Shown here: positions 34,730 to 43,731 of the stretch, one piece after another | How positions within the stretch are numbered: position 1 is the stretch's first letter | How the letters are laid out: each line of letters opens with the position of its first letter | Origin: Microbulbifer thermotolerans | GTDB lineage: Bacteria > Pseudomonadota > Gammaproteobacteria > Pseudomonadales > Cellvibrionaceae | DNA: 64,000 nt | NCBI RefSeq assembly: GCF_900112305.1 | Contig: NZ_FOKT01000009.1 | Coordinates: forward strand, 62,001-126,000 | Direction of reading: 5' to 3' | The notes under the pieces: model-generated | What the model saw: only the letters and a program-made list of their open reading frames with translations | What the model was told of the DNA's origin: nothing | Databases searched by the model: none | Translations under genes and position numbers: made by a program

Positions 34730-37024
34730 TTACTCTTTCCGCACAGCTTTTCCGCTATGGTTGCCGTCCTCTGTCGGCTGTAATAGCGCTTTGAGCCCCA
34801 CCTGCTTCATATAGGCCTGCACGCTTTTTTCGATTTCTTCCGGACTTTCCATGACCATCACTTGCTTTAGCAGCTCGTCGGTGTCTGCCTTGTTCACCGC
34901 GCGGAGGGCTGATTTCACCCGCGGCAGGTTGGTCGCATTCATCGACAGCATGTCATAGCCCATAGCCATCAACAGCAGGGCACCACCGGGTTCGCCGGCT
35001 AACTCTCCGCAAATTCCCACCTTTGTTCCGGCAGCGTGTCCCGCCTCCACTACTTGGTGCAGGGCGCGCAATACCGCCGGGTGCAGCGGGTGGTAGAAAC
35101 TGGCTACGCGGCTGTTGTTGCGGTCCACGGCCAGCAGGTATTGGGTCAAATCGTTGCTGCCCACAGAGATAAAGTCCGCGCGTTCGGCCAGCTCGCGGGC
35201 CTGGTAGACCGCCGAGGGTACCTCGATCATGATGCCGAGCGGCGGCATGGCGATGTCGTAGCCTTCCTCCTGCAGTTCCCGGTGGGCGCGCTTAACCAAT
35301 TTGCGGGCCGCTTCCAGTTCGCCGATGCCGGTGACCATGGGGAGCATGATGCGCAGGTTGTCGAGGCCAAGACTGGCCTTCATCATTGCGCGCACCTGGG
35401 CGAGGAATATCTCCGGGTGATCCAGGGTCACGCGGATGCCGCGCCAGCCGAGAAAGGGGTTGGTTTCATCGATAGGAAAGTAAACCAACGCTTTGTCACC
35501 GCCAATATCCAGGGTGCGCATGGTCACGGTGCGCGGGGCGAAGGCCAGCAACTGCTCGCGGTAGATTTCCCGCTGCTCTTCCTCCGACGGAAAACGATCC
35601 CGCAGCAGGAAGGGGACCTCAGTGCGGTAGAGCCCGACCCCTTCGGCACCGCGCTCCAGGGAGCGCACCACATCCGCCATTAAACCGGTATTGACCATCA
35701 GGCGCACCCGGTGGCCGTCGGCGGTTTCGGCGGGCTGAGAGGCCAGGTGATCGAGGTTGCGCGCCAGTTCACGCTCTTCCTCGACGATGTTGTCGTAGCG
35801 GCGGCGCAGCTCAGCGCCGGGGTGCACATAAAGCTCTCCCCGGTAGCCGTCCACCACTATATCGGCGCCGTCTATCTGTTCGTAGGGCAGGTCCTGCACG
35901 CCCATTACGGAAGGCAGCCCCATGGCCCGGGCGATAATGGCCACGTGGCTGTTGGAGGACCCTTTGACAGAGACCAGACCGGCGAGTTTTTCCTGTGGCA
36001 CCTCCGCCAATACTGCGGCGGTGACCTCTTCGCCGACCAGTATGGTGTTGTCACTGAACTCCCGCCGACTCTGCTGCTCGCTGCGCAGGTGCATCAGGAC
36101 TCGCGCGCCCAGATCACGCACGTCAGCGGCGCGATCGCGGAAATAGGAGTCGGACATGGCTTCAAAACGGCGCACATGCTCCAGCATCACCTCGGCCCAG
36201 GCGCGCGGCGCGCTGATTTGCTGGCGTATGCGGTCGCACACTTCCGCCGTCAGAGAGTTGTCGTCCAGCATGCTGATATAAGCGTCGAACAGGGCGCGCT
36301 CCTCACGGCTCAGCTGATCCTTCAGGCGCTCGCCCACGTCGCGGATCTCTTCGCGGGCACTGGCCAGGGCCGTGTGAAAGAGTGCCAGCTCGGCATCCAC
36401 GTCGATACAGCAGGAGTAGGGGACAGATGCCAGGTTGGTTGGCGGCGCGACAATATGCACCCGGCCGATAGCGACCCCGGGGGAGGCGGCGATACCGCTG
36501 AATTTTGCTTCGCGTCGCTGCTGGCCGATGGCGGCAAGGGCGCCGGTGGCCTCTGCGTGGGCGATGACGCCCGCCAGCTGGGCGGCCAGAGTGACCAGGA
36601 AGGCCTCTTCCCCCTCGTCGAAGCGACGCATTTCCGCCTGCTGTACCACCAGTACGCCGAGTACTTCGCGGTGGTGAATAATGGGGGTGCCGAGGAAAGC
36701 GGAAAAGCGCTCTTCACCGGTGGCGGGGAAATACTGATAGGCGGGGTGAGCTTCGGCCTGTTCCAGGTTGATCGGCTCTTCGCGGGTGACCACATTGCCC
36801 ACCAGACCCTCGCCGGGCGCCAGGTGCACTTGGCCGACGGCGTCCGGGTTCAGGCCACGGGTGGCCATGAGGACATAGTCGCCGGACTGCTTATCGCGCA
36901 GATACACGGAGCAGACGCGGGTCCGCATCACCTCGCGCACCCGGCGCACGATGATATCGAGCACCGCGGACAGGTCCCGGGCCGCGTTGACTTCCTGAAC
37001 GATACTGCGCAGAGATCCGAGCAA
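34730..37024 (-). CDS. ptsP: Phosphoenolpyruvate-protein phosphotransferase PtsP (EI-Ntr)
   Basis: 764 residues. Phosphorylates NPr in the nitrogen-related PTS with PEP as donor. The GAF sensor domain (1-~160) starts with SLRSIVQEVNAARDLSAVLD; the EI N-terminal helical domain (~175-300) and the phospho-His domain follow, with active His360 in KGSSNSHVAIIARAMGLPS. The PEP-binding barrel includes GVGLYRTEVPFLLRDRFPSE, MRTLDIGGDKAL and SVGSNDLTQYLLAVDRNN. The start is TTG 37024, which fits the E. coli N-terminus (MLTRLREIVE) and has GAGG 8 bases upstream. It lies 78 bases downstream of rppH in the same direction, the conserved gene pair. Confidence 0.96.
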   Translation of the reverse strand: MLGSLRSIVQEVNAARDLSAVLDIIVRRVREVMRTRVCSVYLRDKQSGDYVLMATRGLNPDAVGQVHLAPGEGLVGNVVTREEPINLEQAEAHPAYQYFPATGEERFSAFLGTPIIHHREVLGVLVVQQAEMRRFDEGEEAFLVTLAAQLAGVIAHAEATGALAAIGQQRREAKFSGIAASPGVAIGRVHIVAPPTNLASVPYSCCIDVDAELALFHTALASAREEIRDVGERLKDQLSREERALFDAYISMLDDNSLTAEVCDRIRQQISAPRAWAEVMLEHVRRFEAMSDSYFRDRAADVRDLGARVLMHLRSEQQSRREFSDNTILVGEEVTAAVLAEVPQEKLAGLVSVKGSSNSHVAIIARAMGLPSVMGVQDLPYEQIDGADIVVDGYRGELYVHPGAELRRRYDNIVEEERELARNLDHLASQPAETADGHRVRLMVNTGLMADVVRSLERGAEGVGLYRTEVPFLLRDRFPSEEEQREIYREQLLAFAPRTVTMRTLDIGGDKALVYFPIDETNPFLGWRGIRVTLDHPEIFLAQVRAMMKASLGLDNLRIMLPMVTGIGELEAARKLVKRAHRELQEEGYDIAMPPLGIMIEVPSAVYQARELAERADFISVGSNDLTQYLLAVDRNNSRVASFYHPLHPAVLRALHQVVEAGHAAGTKVGICGELAGEPGGALLLMAMGYDMLSMNATNLPRVKSALRAVNKADTDELLKQVMVMESPEEIEKSVQAYMKQVGLKALLQPTEDGNHSGKAVRKE

Positions 37025-37102
37025 AGGCCTATCCTCGTCGTCTGGTGGATTTGTAGTTTAGCTGCCGTCTGTTCGGCAGAGGACTCACCGGTCGCGACGA
37101 TA

Positions 37103-37792
37103 TTACTCGTGCTCTCGCAGCCAGCGTCTCTCCAATTGTATTTGCTGCGGGGCCAATTCGGTCAGCGCGCGCCGGTATACTTCGCGTTTGAAGCTCACCA
37201 CTTTGCTGAGGGGGTGCCAGTAACTGACCCAGCGCCAGTGGTCGAATTCCGGCTTACAGCCGTTGTCGAAGCCGATGGCGCTGTCCGGCGCCTCCAGCTT
37301 GAGCAGGAACCACTTCTGCTTCTGGCCAATGCACAGAGGTTCGGAGCGCTTGCGCTGCAGCCGCTTCGGCAAGCGGTAGCGCAGCCATCCGCGCGTGCAG
37401 GCGATGAGGCTGACCTGGTCGCGGGTCAGCCCCACCTCCTCGTAGAGTTCCCGATACAGCGCCTGCTCGGGAGATTCTCCCGGGTTGATTCCGCCCTGGG
37501 GGAATTGCCAGGCGTCTTTGCCACCCACCCGCCGTGCCCACAGCACCTGGCCGCGGGTATTGAGCACAATAATGCCGACATTGGGGCGGAAGCCCTCGGC
37601 GTCGATATTGTTGCTGCCGTCGCTGCCGCTTCCCCGGCCTTTCCTGTGGTTGCCGGAGTTCTCGATGCGGTTGGACTGCTTGGCGGTTCTGCGGCGGTGA
37701 TTTCGCCCGGCTTGCGCCGGTTTGCCGTCGCCCAAAATACCGTCCTCAAATTTATTGTGCGCGGTCGTTTGCCGCGCAAGCTTGTTCCACAT
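37103..37792 (-). CDS. rppH: RNA pyrophosphohydrolase RppH, with an unusual N-terminal extension or start
   Basis: 229 residues if begun at the only in-frame ATG. Nudix hydrolase that removes pyrophosphate from mRNA 5' ends and starts decay. The Nudix box is [23 protein letters not shown], seen as GINPGE...RELYEEVGL (~106-128), with [11 protein letters not shown] at the usual N-terminal strand. In other RppH proteins translation starts 5-6 residues before that strand; here those codons read ...NNIDAEGF with no ATG, GTG or TTG. The extension (1-~63) is basic and low in complexity (Arg, Asn, Gly, Lys rich), and no ribosome site precedes ATG 37792. The catalytic part is certain, the start is not. 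Confidence 0.88.
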   Translation of the reverse strand: MWNKLARQTTAHNKFEDGILGDGKPAQAGRNHRRRTAKQSNRIENSGNHRKGRGSGSDGSNNIDAEGFRPNVGIIVLNTRGQVLWARRVGGKDAWQFPQGGINPGESPEQALYRELYEEVGLTRDQVSLIACTRGWLRYRLPKRLQRKRSEPLCIGQKQKWFLLKLEAPDSAIGFDNGCKPEFDHWRWVSYWHPLSKVVSFKREVYRRALTELAPQQIQLERRWLREHE

Positions 37793-37915
37793 TGTTCCAC
37801 AGCGGGAGGGGTTACGGCAATTCGGTGAACTGTGCCGTGTGAAGTGCGGGCCGGCGGGGTAAAATTGCCCGCCGGCCTGGCGCCGGAATATCTATAGTGG
37901 AAGAGGGAGTGCGCG

Positions 37916-38581
37916 GTGCACTTGGCGATTTTCGATCTCGACAACACCTTGATCGGCGGCGATAGCGATCATGCCTGGGGTGAATTCCTGGTGGAGCGGA
38001 GACATGTGGACGGTGAGCGCTACCGTGCTCTGAACGATAACTTTTACCGGGACTACCAGCGCGGTGAGCTGGATATCTTCGCCTATCTGGAATTCGCTCT
38101 GGAGCCGCTGGCCCAGCTGTCCCGCGGTCAGCTCAACAACTTGCAGCGGGAGTTTATGGAGGAGGTGGTCAGCGAGATCTGGCTACCGCAGGCGGAGGAT
38201 TTGATTTCCCGTCACCGCCGCCGGGGCCACCACATTATGATTATCACCGCAACCAACCGTTTCGTGGTGGAACCGATCGCCGAGCGCCTGGGAGTGGACA
38301 CGCTGCTGGCCACTGAGCCCGAGGAAGTGGAGGGCCGCTTTACCGGGCGCGTGGTTGGTGAACCCTGCTACCAGGGCGGCAAGGTTGTGCGGCTGCATCA
38401 GTGGTTGGCGCACAATCCGGGGTTCTCCGCCGCAGAAAAGTGGTTTTATAGCGACTCCATCAATGATCTTCCACTGTTGCAGGAAGTCGATCATCCAGTG
38501 GCGGTGGACCCGGACGCGCGCCTGAGTGCGGAGGCCGAGCGCCGCGGCTGGCCGATTATCAGTCTCCGCTCTGGTGGATAA
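37916..38581 (+). CDS. HAD-family phosphatase (IB subclass)
   Basis: 221 residues. HAD hydrolase with all core motifs: I, LAIFDLDNTLIGGDSD (nucleophile Asp8, acid Asp10); II, MIITATNRF; III, GGKVVRLHQWL; IV, FYSDSINDLPLLQ. An intervening helical cap (~15-95) is of the SerB or histidinol-phosphatase type. GTG 37916 with GAGGGAG upstream is the start. The gene sits divergent to rppH-ptsP as in Pseudomonas. Related proteins include broad phosphomonoesterases; the substrate is unknown. Confidence 0.9.
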   Translation: MHLAIFDLDNTLIGGDSDHAWGEFLVERRHVDGERYRALNDNFYRDYQRGELDIFAYLEFALEPLAQLSRGQLNNLQREFMEEVVSEIWLPQAEDLISRHRRRGHHIMIITATNRFVVEPIAERLGVDTLLATEPEEVEGRFTGRVVGEPCYQGGKVVRLHQWLAHNPGFSAAEKWFYSDSINDLPLLQEVDHPVAVDPDARLSAEAERRGWPIISLRSGG

Positions 38582-38625
38582 AGAGGAGAATCGATGTGCC
38601 GCGCAGGGAAATTTTGGGGAATTTT

Positions 38626-39801
38626 ATGGGCGGAAAAATGACAGGGCGTGGAAAATGGGTGTTGTTATTGGCGCTGCTGACGGGACTTTCGGCCTGTGAG
38701 TCCCGCCGTGAGGTGCCGGAGCCGGAGATAAGCACGCCGGCTCCGCGGGTGGTTAATGAGCAGGCGGCGCAAGAACTGTCCCGAGCCTTCTGGGAGGCAG
38801 GCGAGGCCGCGGTGAGCGACGCTCAGGGCGCGCTGGAATCGCTGGAACGCGCCGTGGTTACGTTGCTCGACAGCCCCAGCGAGGATCATTTGGAAGCGGC
38901 TAAACTGGCTTGGCTGGAGGCGCATCGGGGATTTGCCGCCGCGTTGCCATACATGCGCGTGGCTTTCGCGCCGGCACCGCTTCAGAGCGAGGGGCGGGCG
39001 TTGCAGCTGGCGCTGGACAGTTGGCCGGTTCAGCCCGGTTATCTGGACACTGTCCCCGGTTATTCGGACAGCGGTATCGTCAATGACACGGCGATTGACT
39101 TGACCCTGGCTAACCTGCGTAAACAACACCGGTTGACCGCGCACGAGGAAGCAAGCACCGGCTTTCACGCGATGGAAGTCATGCTCTGGGGGCCCACCGG
39201 CGAGCGCACCGCGGGCGAATTCAAGGCCGTCAGCGAGGGGGAGAAGCCCGAGGCTCTGGCGGTCAACCGCCGGCGTGAGCTGACCCGCCTGATCGGCCGC
39301 GCCATGGCCGAGGATATGGATGGGCTAGCGCGCCGTTGGCCTGCCACCGCCAACGATCTATCGCGCCACTACCTGGCACTGAGGCCGGCCGAGCGCCTGC
39401 AACAGGTCCGTTCCGCCCATATTGCCGTCGTCGACGAGGAATTGCTGCGCCGCCTGCCGGAGAGCTCCGAAAGCGATGTGGAGAGTCCCCGTGCGGCGGA
39501 TTCCAAACAAGCGATGTTGGCGATGCTGGCTGTGCTCCGGGATAACTGGGTACCCGCCGAAGGTGGGGGATTGGCAGAATTGCTGCTGGACCGCCACCAG
39601 GCTGCTGCTCTGACACAGACATTCGCTCAGCTGGAGGCGTTGATGCTGAAAATGGAGGACCCGGTGGAGCTGGCGGAACTGCGACAGCTTGCCCAGGCGC
39701 GCCAGCTGATGGAGCAGCTCGCCGGGTTGATGTCGGGCTCGGCCAGTGTGCCGGCGGACGACGATGAGATGACTCCGGTGAGTCTTCCACCCGAAGACTG
39801 A
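38626..39801 (+). CDS. Imelysin-family (M75) lipoprotein
   Basis: 391 residues. ATG 38626 has GGGGA 5 bases upstream; the signal ends in the lipobox LSAC, so the protein is a lipoprotein. The family motif GxHxxE is present as STGFHAMEVMLWGP (~173-186), and the N-terminal helical repeat (AAKLAWLEAHRGFAAALPYM) is typical. Imelysins are periplasmic or outer-membrane proteins linked to iron uptake, with the GxHxxE site proposed to bind metal; most lack proven protease activity. No iron-transport genes are adjacent. Acidic C-terminal tail (DDDEMTP). Confidence 0.88.
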   Translation: MGGKMTGRGKWVLLLALLTGLSACESRREVPEPEISTPAPRVVNEQAAQELSRAFWEAGEAAVSDAQGALESLERAVVTLLDSPSEDHLEAAKLAWLEAHRGFAAALPYMRVAFAPAPLQSEGRALQLALDSWPVQPGYLDTVPGYSDSGIVNDTAIDLTLANLRKQHRLTAHEEASTGFHAMEVMLWGPTGERTAGEFKAVSEGEKPEALAVNRRRELTRLIGRAMAEDMDGLARRWPATANDLSRHYLALRPAERLQQVRSAHIAVVDEELLRRLPESSESDVESPRAADSKQAMLAMLAVLRDNWVPAEGGGLAELLLDRHQAAALTQTFAQLEALMLKMEDPVELAELRQLAQARQLMEQLAGLMSGSASVPADDDEMTPVSLPPED

Positions 39802-39951
39802 AGACTGGGGCCGGATGAATTCGCGCGAGCGCTTCACTGCGCTGTGGGCGCTCAGATAGTGGTGTGAACAGTTCGCAAGTGACGCGCACTTCCCTGTAGC
39901 GCCCGGCCCGATACCCAGGGCCGGCAATGCCCGCTCCAACCTCTGAGCCTC

Positions 39952-40968
39952 TTATCTGTCCGCAGAGTTTCTGTACGTTACGGGAGCTTCCTTGCCGATA
40001 GACTGGCTCGGAGGCCCGCCTCGATACCGGTGCCACAGGCGCCGCAGCTGGCGGGCGGACTCATAACCTACCGCCTCCGCCACCTGGTCCACAGTCATGC
40101 CGCCCTCGCGCAATAACTGTTCCGCATAAGCCAGCCGAACCTGCTGCAGGTAGCTTTTTGGCGATAGCCCCAACTGTTCCTTGAATAGGCGTGACAGGTG
40201 TCTCGGGCTCAAGTGTGACTCCTCCGCCAGTGCCTGCACCGTCCAGGGATAACCTGGGTTCTGCAGTATTCGGTCTTGAAGTTGGTGCAGGCGCTGATTG
40301 ACGTGATTGCGGTGTTGCAGCCTGATATCCAATTGCGGATCGCCACCACTGCGGCGGTGGTAGAGGACCAGGTCTCGGGCTACTGTATTGGCCGCCTCAT
40401 AACCCCAGTACATGGCTACCAAGTGCAGGCACAGGTCCATACCGGATGCGATGCCGGCGCTGGTCCAGAGGTTGCCGGAATGGGTAAATAGGCAGTTCTC
40501 TTTGACCTGTGCATGCGGAGCCATCGCGCGCAGTTCAGTCAGCAGTTGGTGGTGGGTTGTACAACTGCGGCCATCGAGCAAGCCGGCCTGCGCGGCCAGC
40601 AGGGCACCGGAACAGATGCAGGCGGTCAGGTCGGATTGGGCCGCTGCCCTCGCCAGCCATTGGGCCAGCCTCCTCCCGTTCGCGCTGCGCAGTAGCTCGG
40701 ACGATTTTTGACAGCCGATGACTAACAGCCAACTTCGGGGAGGCAGTATCCGGGGCAGCGGCTCCAACTGATACAGCGCCAGCCCCTGGGCCGCGCAGAG
40801 CTCTTTCGAACTTCCGATGAAGTGGGGCTGCACGCCTCCGAGCCGCTGATGTGTCAGTACCTGTGCTGGCCCGGCCAGGTCCAGCAGGTGGACGCCGGGC
40901 GGTAGCAAAAACCAAAGGTGTTCAGGTCGCGGTCGCGGTGAAGTCTGCCACTCGGGCGATTCGGGCAA
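39952..40968 (-). CDS. GlxA-type AraC-family regulator with a DJ-1/PfpI domain
   Basis: 338 residues. The N-terminal ~190 residues form a DJ-1/PfpI-like domain (LWFLLPPGVHLLDLAGPAQVL, then ACICSGALLAAQAGLLDGR with the elbow Cys in the CSGA motif). The C-terminal half is an AraC helix-turn-helix pair (TVQALAEESHLSPRHLSRLFKEQLG and MTVDQVAEAVGYESARQLRRLW). The start overlaps the end of the isochorismatase-like gene by 47 bases, so it is likely coupled to it. Together they suggest control of a small-molecule catabolic step. The effector and targets are unknown. Confidence 0.88.
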   Translation of the reverse strand: MPESPEWQTSPRPRPEHLWFLLPPGVHLLDLAGPAQVLTHQRLGGVQPHFIGSSKELCAAQGLALYQLEPLPRILPPRSWLLVIGCQKSSELLRSANGRRLAQWLARAAAQSDLTACICSGALLAAQAGLLDGRSCTTHHQLLTELRAMAPHAQVKENCLFTHSGNLWTSAGIASGMDLCLHLVAMYWGYEAANTVARDLVLYHRRSGGDPQLDIRLQHRNHVNQRLHQLQDRILQNPGYPWTVQALAEESHLSPRHLSRLFKEQLGLSPKSYLQQVRLAYAEQLLREGGMTVDQVAEAVGYESARQLRRLWHRYRGGPPSQSIGKEAPVTYRNSADR

Positions 40969-41473
40969 ATCGGTTCTCCAGTACCAGTTCGGTTTTCAGT
41001 TTGATTTCTTCGGCGCCGAAGAGTACACCGCTGCTTGTGTGGCGCATCGGGAAGGTGTGAGTGGCATCGGTGACAAATACCACCTCAAAACCCAGGTCGC
41101 TGGCCACCCTGGCGGTGGCCTCGCAGCACTGTTCGGTGCGCAGGCCGGCAATCAACAGCCGGTTTATGTCCCGCTCCTCCAACCATTGGTGCAGCCCGCT
41201 GTCCGTCAGTGCGTTGTGTACCCGCTTGCGGAATTCGGTATCGCCCTTGCGCCTGTCTACGCCGTTCATGGATCTGACCAGTGGTCCGGTCGGATCGAAG
41301 GGGCTGCCGCTACGTTCGTGGAGTATATGAACCACCTGCCAGCCCTGGTTGCGGGCGTGGCGGATCAGCCGGTTCAGGCGCTCCAGGTAGATGTCGAAGC
41401 CTGTGTCGTCCCAGTAGGGCATGTGGCGGAAGGAATCCTGGACATCGATGACCAGAAGGGCCGTTTTTGCCAT
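40922..41473 (-). CDS. Isochorismatase-fold cysteine hydrolase
   Basis: 183 residues. Catalytic triad of the family is visible: Asp in LLVIDVQDSF (~10), Lys in DRRKGDTEF (~77) and the nucleophile Cys in LRTEQCCEATARVASDLGF (~117). Members hydrolyse amides such as nicotinamide, ureidoacrylate or N-carbamoyl compounds; the substrate is not determined. Start at ATG 41473 with AGGAGAAC upstream. It precedes and overlaps the GlxA-type regulator gene, which is a common pairing for such hydrolases. Confidence 0.9.
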   Translation of the reverse strand: MAKTALLVIDVQDSFRHMPYWDDTGFDIYLERLNRLIRHARNQGWQVVHILHERSGSPFDPTGPLVRSMNGVDRRKGDTEFRKRVHNALTDSGLHQWLEERDINRLLIAGLRTEQCCEATARVASDLGFEVVFVTDATHTFPMRHTSSGVLFGAEEIKLKTELVLENRFARIARVADFTATAT

Positions 41474-41591
41474 TGCTGTTCTCCTGTGTCAATTGAGGAC
41501 ATGATCCTACGCGGTCGCAATGGTCGTGAGGCTGGTCGTTAAGGGCTTTCAGCGGGCGGTTTCGGACATTTCGGGGCGCAGCCGTGCAATG

Positions 41592-41619
41592 AAAAAAGCC
41601 GCCGGGTTGCCCGGCGGCT
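41592..41619 (-). terminator. Rho-independent terminator of the transpeptidase-mepK block
   Basis: Ten-base perfect arms AGCCGCCGGG / CCCGGCGGCT (41597-41606, 41610-41619) with a TTG loop, followed on the minus strand by a run of six T (41597-41592). It lies 18 bases beyond the mepK stop. Confidence 0.9.
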
Positions 41620-41637
41620 CTGAGGGGTGAGGTGGGA

Positions 41638-42171
41638 TTACCAGCGGCGAACCGGGCCGGTATCCACGTGTACAAAGTTGCTCTTCGGGTAGTAACCCAC
41701 GCCACCCGCTTTCAGGTCCAGTGCGGCCCTGCGGAGCTTGGACAGCGGCACACCGGGCATGCGGATGTCCAGTGCCATGCCGCGGGTATGATAACTCCGG
41801 CGGGCAACCCCGCGCCCCATGGCGCGCAGTTTCTCATTGGTGGCGGGAGACCGGTAACCGGAAATGATTTCGATCTCGCCGTTAAAGTTCAGCTTTTCCT
41901 TCAGCTTGTAGACAATGTCAAACAGCTTCGGGTCCATGCGCGTCACCTCATTGGCGCGGTGGTCGCGCAGCAAACGGTTGAATTTCTTCAGGCCGCTGCT
42001 CAAGTAGCCACCATCTGCCCAATAGGCTGTGCTCAGCCTCTCTCCGGTGTGCAGGTTGCGCATTTTCAATGTGCGGGATTTACCCACTTTTGCAAAAGTC
42101 GGCCCGGCACTGACCGCCGCAACTGTTGCGCAGGTTGCTGCCAGGAATCGACGTCTGGATGGATTTTTCAT
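41638..42171 (-). CDS. mepK: MepK-type murein endopeptidase (DUF882, peptidase M15 family), Tat signal
   Basis: 177 residues. A twin-arginine signal peptide (PSRRRFLAATCATVAAVSA) sends it folded to the periplasm. The body matches YcbK/MepK: LKMRNLHTGERLSTAYW, IEIISGYRSPATNEKLR, and the zinc site HTRGMALDIR (His128, Asp135) plus His168 in NFVHVDTGPVRRW. E. coli MepK cleaves 3-3 crosslinks made by L,D-transpeptidases. It lies downstream of three L,D-transpeptidase genes in the same direction, the same gene neighbourhood as E. coli ycbB-ycbK, so synthesis and cleavage of 3-3 crosslinks are linked here. It ends at a strong terminator. Confidence 0.92.
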   Translation of the reverse strand: MKNPSRRRFLAATCATVAAVSAGPTFAKVGKSRTLKMRNLHTGERLSTAYWADGGYLSSGLKKFNRLLRDHRANEVTRMDPKLFDIVYKLKEKLNFNGEIEIISGYRSPATNEKLRAMGRGVARRSYHTRGMALDIRMPGVPLSKLRRAALDLKAGGVGYYPKSNFVHVDTGPVRRW

Positions 42172-42555
42172 ACCGGTTTCCGCCTCGTCGTGGATCTCTT
42201 TTATGGGGTTCCCTTGGCGCGCGTTGCGGCTCTGGGTACGGCGAAAATGTACAAAAAATAACCTGTGGTTACAAACTGATCAGTGCTAATTCGCAAACAG
42301 TCCTAGGAAAGTCTTGGGATTTTGTTTCCTCTCAGACTAAGTGGGTTCTTGGGAAATCTGGGTATTTTCGGTGGCTGGAATCCAGAAATGGAGACAGCGT
42401 TGTCATTTATTGCGATTGCATTGAAAAAAAATTTTTTTGTGACTGATCAGTGCTAAACCGTGCCCTGCAGTCGTTTTTCGGGGGCTGTGGCATACCCGCC
42501 CCAAGGCTTGCTCCACAACCGCTGGAGTTCCCGCGCCGTGGGGGTTGTTGGTGGG
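42172..42555. other. AT-rich spacer with a 15-base direct repeat, between mepK and the transpeptidases
   Basis: 384 bases with no gene. ACTGATCAGTGCTAA occurs twice, at 42275-42289 and 42442-42456 (167 bases start to start); each copy begins with the 10-base palindrome ACTGATCAGT. An A8T7 tract lies just before the second copy at ~42424-42438 and predicts bent DNA. The mepK promoter probably lies here, so mepK may be transcribed separately from the transpeptidases. Confidence 0.6.
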
Positions 42556-43728
42556 CTACGGGGTGTCCAAATGGTAAATATCGCGACGAAACTGCGGGCG
42601 TCCTTCGTTATCCACCCAGGCGGTGAGATAGGTGATAAAGAGTCGTGGAGGCTTGTCGACTCTGACGTTGAGTGTCTCGTTGCCGGTGGCGGTCTGGGCG
42701 ATACGGGTTCTGTCCCACCCCTGAGAATTCAGCAGTGCGTAGGCCAACTCTTCCGGTTTTTCCAGGCGTACGCAGCCGTGACTGAAGGCGCGCTCTTGCA
42801 TTGCGAACTGGCTGTGGGCCAGGGTGTCGTGCAGAAATATGGCCTGGTTGTTGGGGATCACAAATTTCACTTTTCCCAGGGCATTGTCTGGGCCGCTCAG
42901 CTGGCGCAACGTGGCACCTCCCTCCGCGGCGCGGGCGATGCTGGCGTCGGAGATGGGGGCAATATCGCCGCCGCGATAGTTGATTACCCGGTAACCGCGT
43001 TTGTGCATGGCCTCGGGATTATTGCGCGCCTTGGGTAGCAGCTCTGTGAGCAGTATATTGCGCGGCACAGTCCAAGTGGGGTTGAAAACCACGTTGGTGA
43101 TGCGGCTCTTCAGTTCGGGGGTGCGGCTGCTGGTTTTGCCGACCACGATTTTCATACTGAGGGCCACCCGGCCCTTGTCGATCAGCTGCAGCCGGTAGTC
43201 CGGCACATTGACCAATACATAGCGTCCGTCGGCTGGCAGAGAAAGCTTGTCCCAGCGTGATGCGTTTAGCTCCAGGCGGCGTGCGCGTTCCTTCGGCGGC
43301 ACTGCAAGCGCCGCTAGTGTGGCGGGCCCGGCGACACCGGTGACCGCCAGACCGTGGCGCATTTGGTAGTTCTCCACTGCCCGTTGCAGGGCGCTGTCGA
43401 AGCGCTGGCGATCCGCTACCCATTCCGGTAGGGGGCCAGGTGTGCCTTTGTAGTCTCCATAGAGTTCGAGCAAGTGGCGCAGTTGAGTTACTCTCTCCCC
43501 CCTATCCCCCGGGGCGAGTGGCATTTCTCCGGACAGTGGCCGCCACTGTTGTTGTAACTGGCGGTAGCGATCCGCGGTGCGGCGCAGTGCCGCGCTGACA
43601 TCGGCGGGAACCAGTGCCGGCGCCCCCTGCGCTGGTGTGTATGCAAGCAGAGGCGTGGCGGTCGCCGCCAGAATAAGCAGGGTTGCCAGCCAGTGGCCCG
43701 GTCGGAAACGGGCTTGTCTCTGTGTCAT
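42556..43728 (-). CDS. L,D-transpeptidase, YcbB type, short form
   Basis: 390 residues. Periplasmic enzyme that forms 3-3 peptidoglycan crosslinks. It has an N-terminal signal segment (HWLATLLILAATATPLLA), a peptidoglycan-binding_1 domain (~68-145, VTQLRHLLELYG ... VENYQMRHGLAVTG) and a YkuD catalytic domain (~170-370) with active Cys319 in FSHGCVRLEKPEELA and His300 in IFLHDT. It lacks the N-terminal scaffold domain of full-length YcbB (E. coli 615 residues). It is the last of three tandem paralogues; its ATG is 3 bases after the preceding stop. Confidence 0.92.
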   Translation of the reverse strand: MTQRQARFRPGHWLATLLILAATATPLLAYTPAQGAPALVPADVSAALRRTADRYRQLQQQWRPLSGEMPLAPGDRGERVTQLRHLLELYGDYKGTPGPLPEWVADRQRFDSALQRAVENYQMRHGLAVTGVAGPATLAALAVPPKERARRLELNASRWDKLSLPADGRYVLVNVPDYRLQLIDKGRVALSMKIVVGKTSSRTPELKSRITNVVFNPTWTVPRNILLTELLPKARNNPEAMHKRGYRVINYRGGDIAPISDASIARAAEGGATLRQLSGPDNALGKVKFVIPNNQAIFLHDTLAHSQFAMQERAFSHGCVRLEKPEELAYALLNSQGWDRTRIAQTATGNETLNVRVDKPPRLFITYLTAWVDNEGRPQFRRDIYHLDTP

Positions 43729-43731
43729 GGC

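Noticed and set aside
35711-37828. A 705-codon plus-strand open frame
   Set aside because: It lies antisense to ptsP and rppH, whose products are clear; long antisense frames are common in GC-rich genes with this codon bias, and the translation resembles no protein.
42290-42441. Small insertion element flanked by 15-base target duplications
   Set aside because: No terminal inverted repeats or transposase in the interior, and 15 bases is unusual for target duplications; kept only as a repeat observation.
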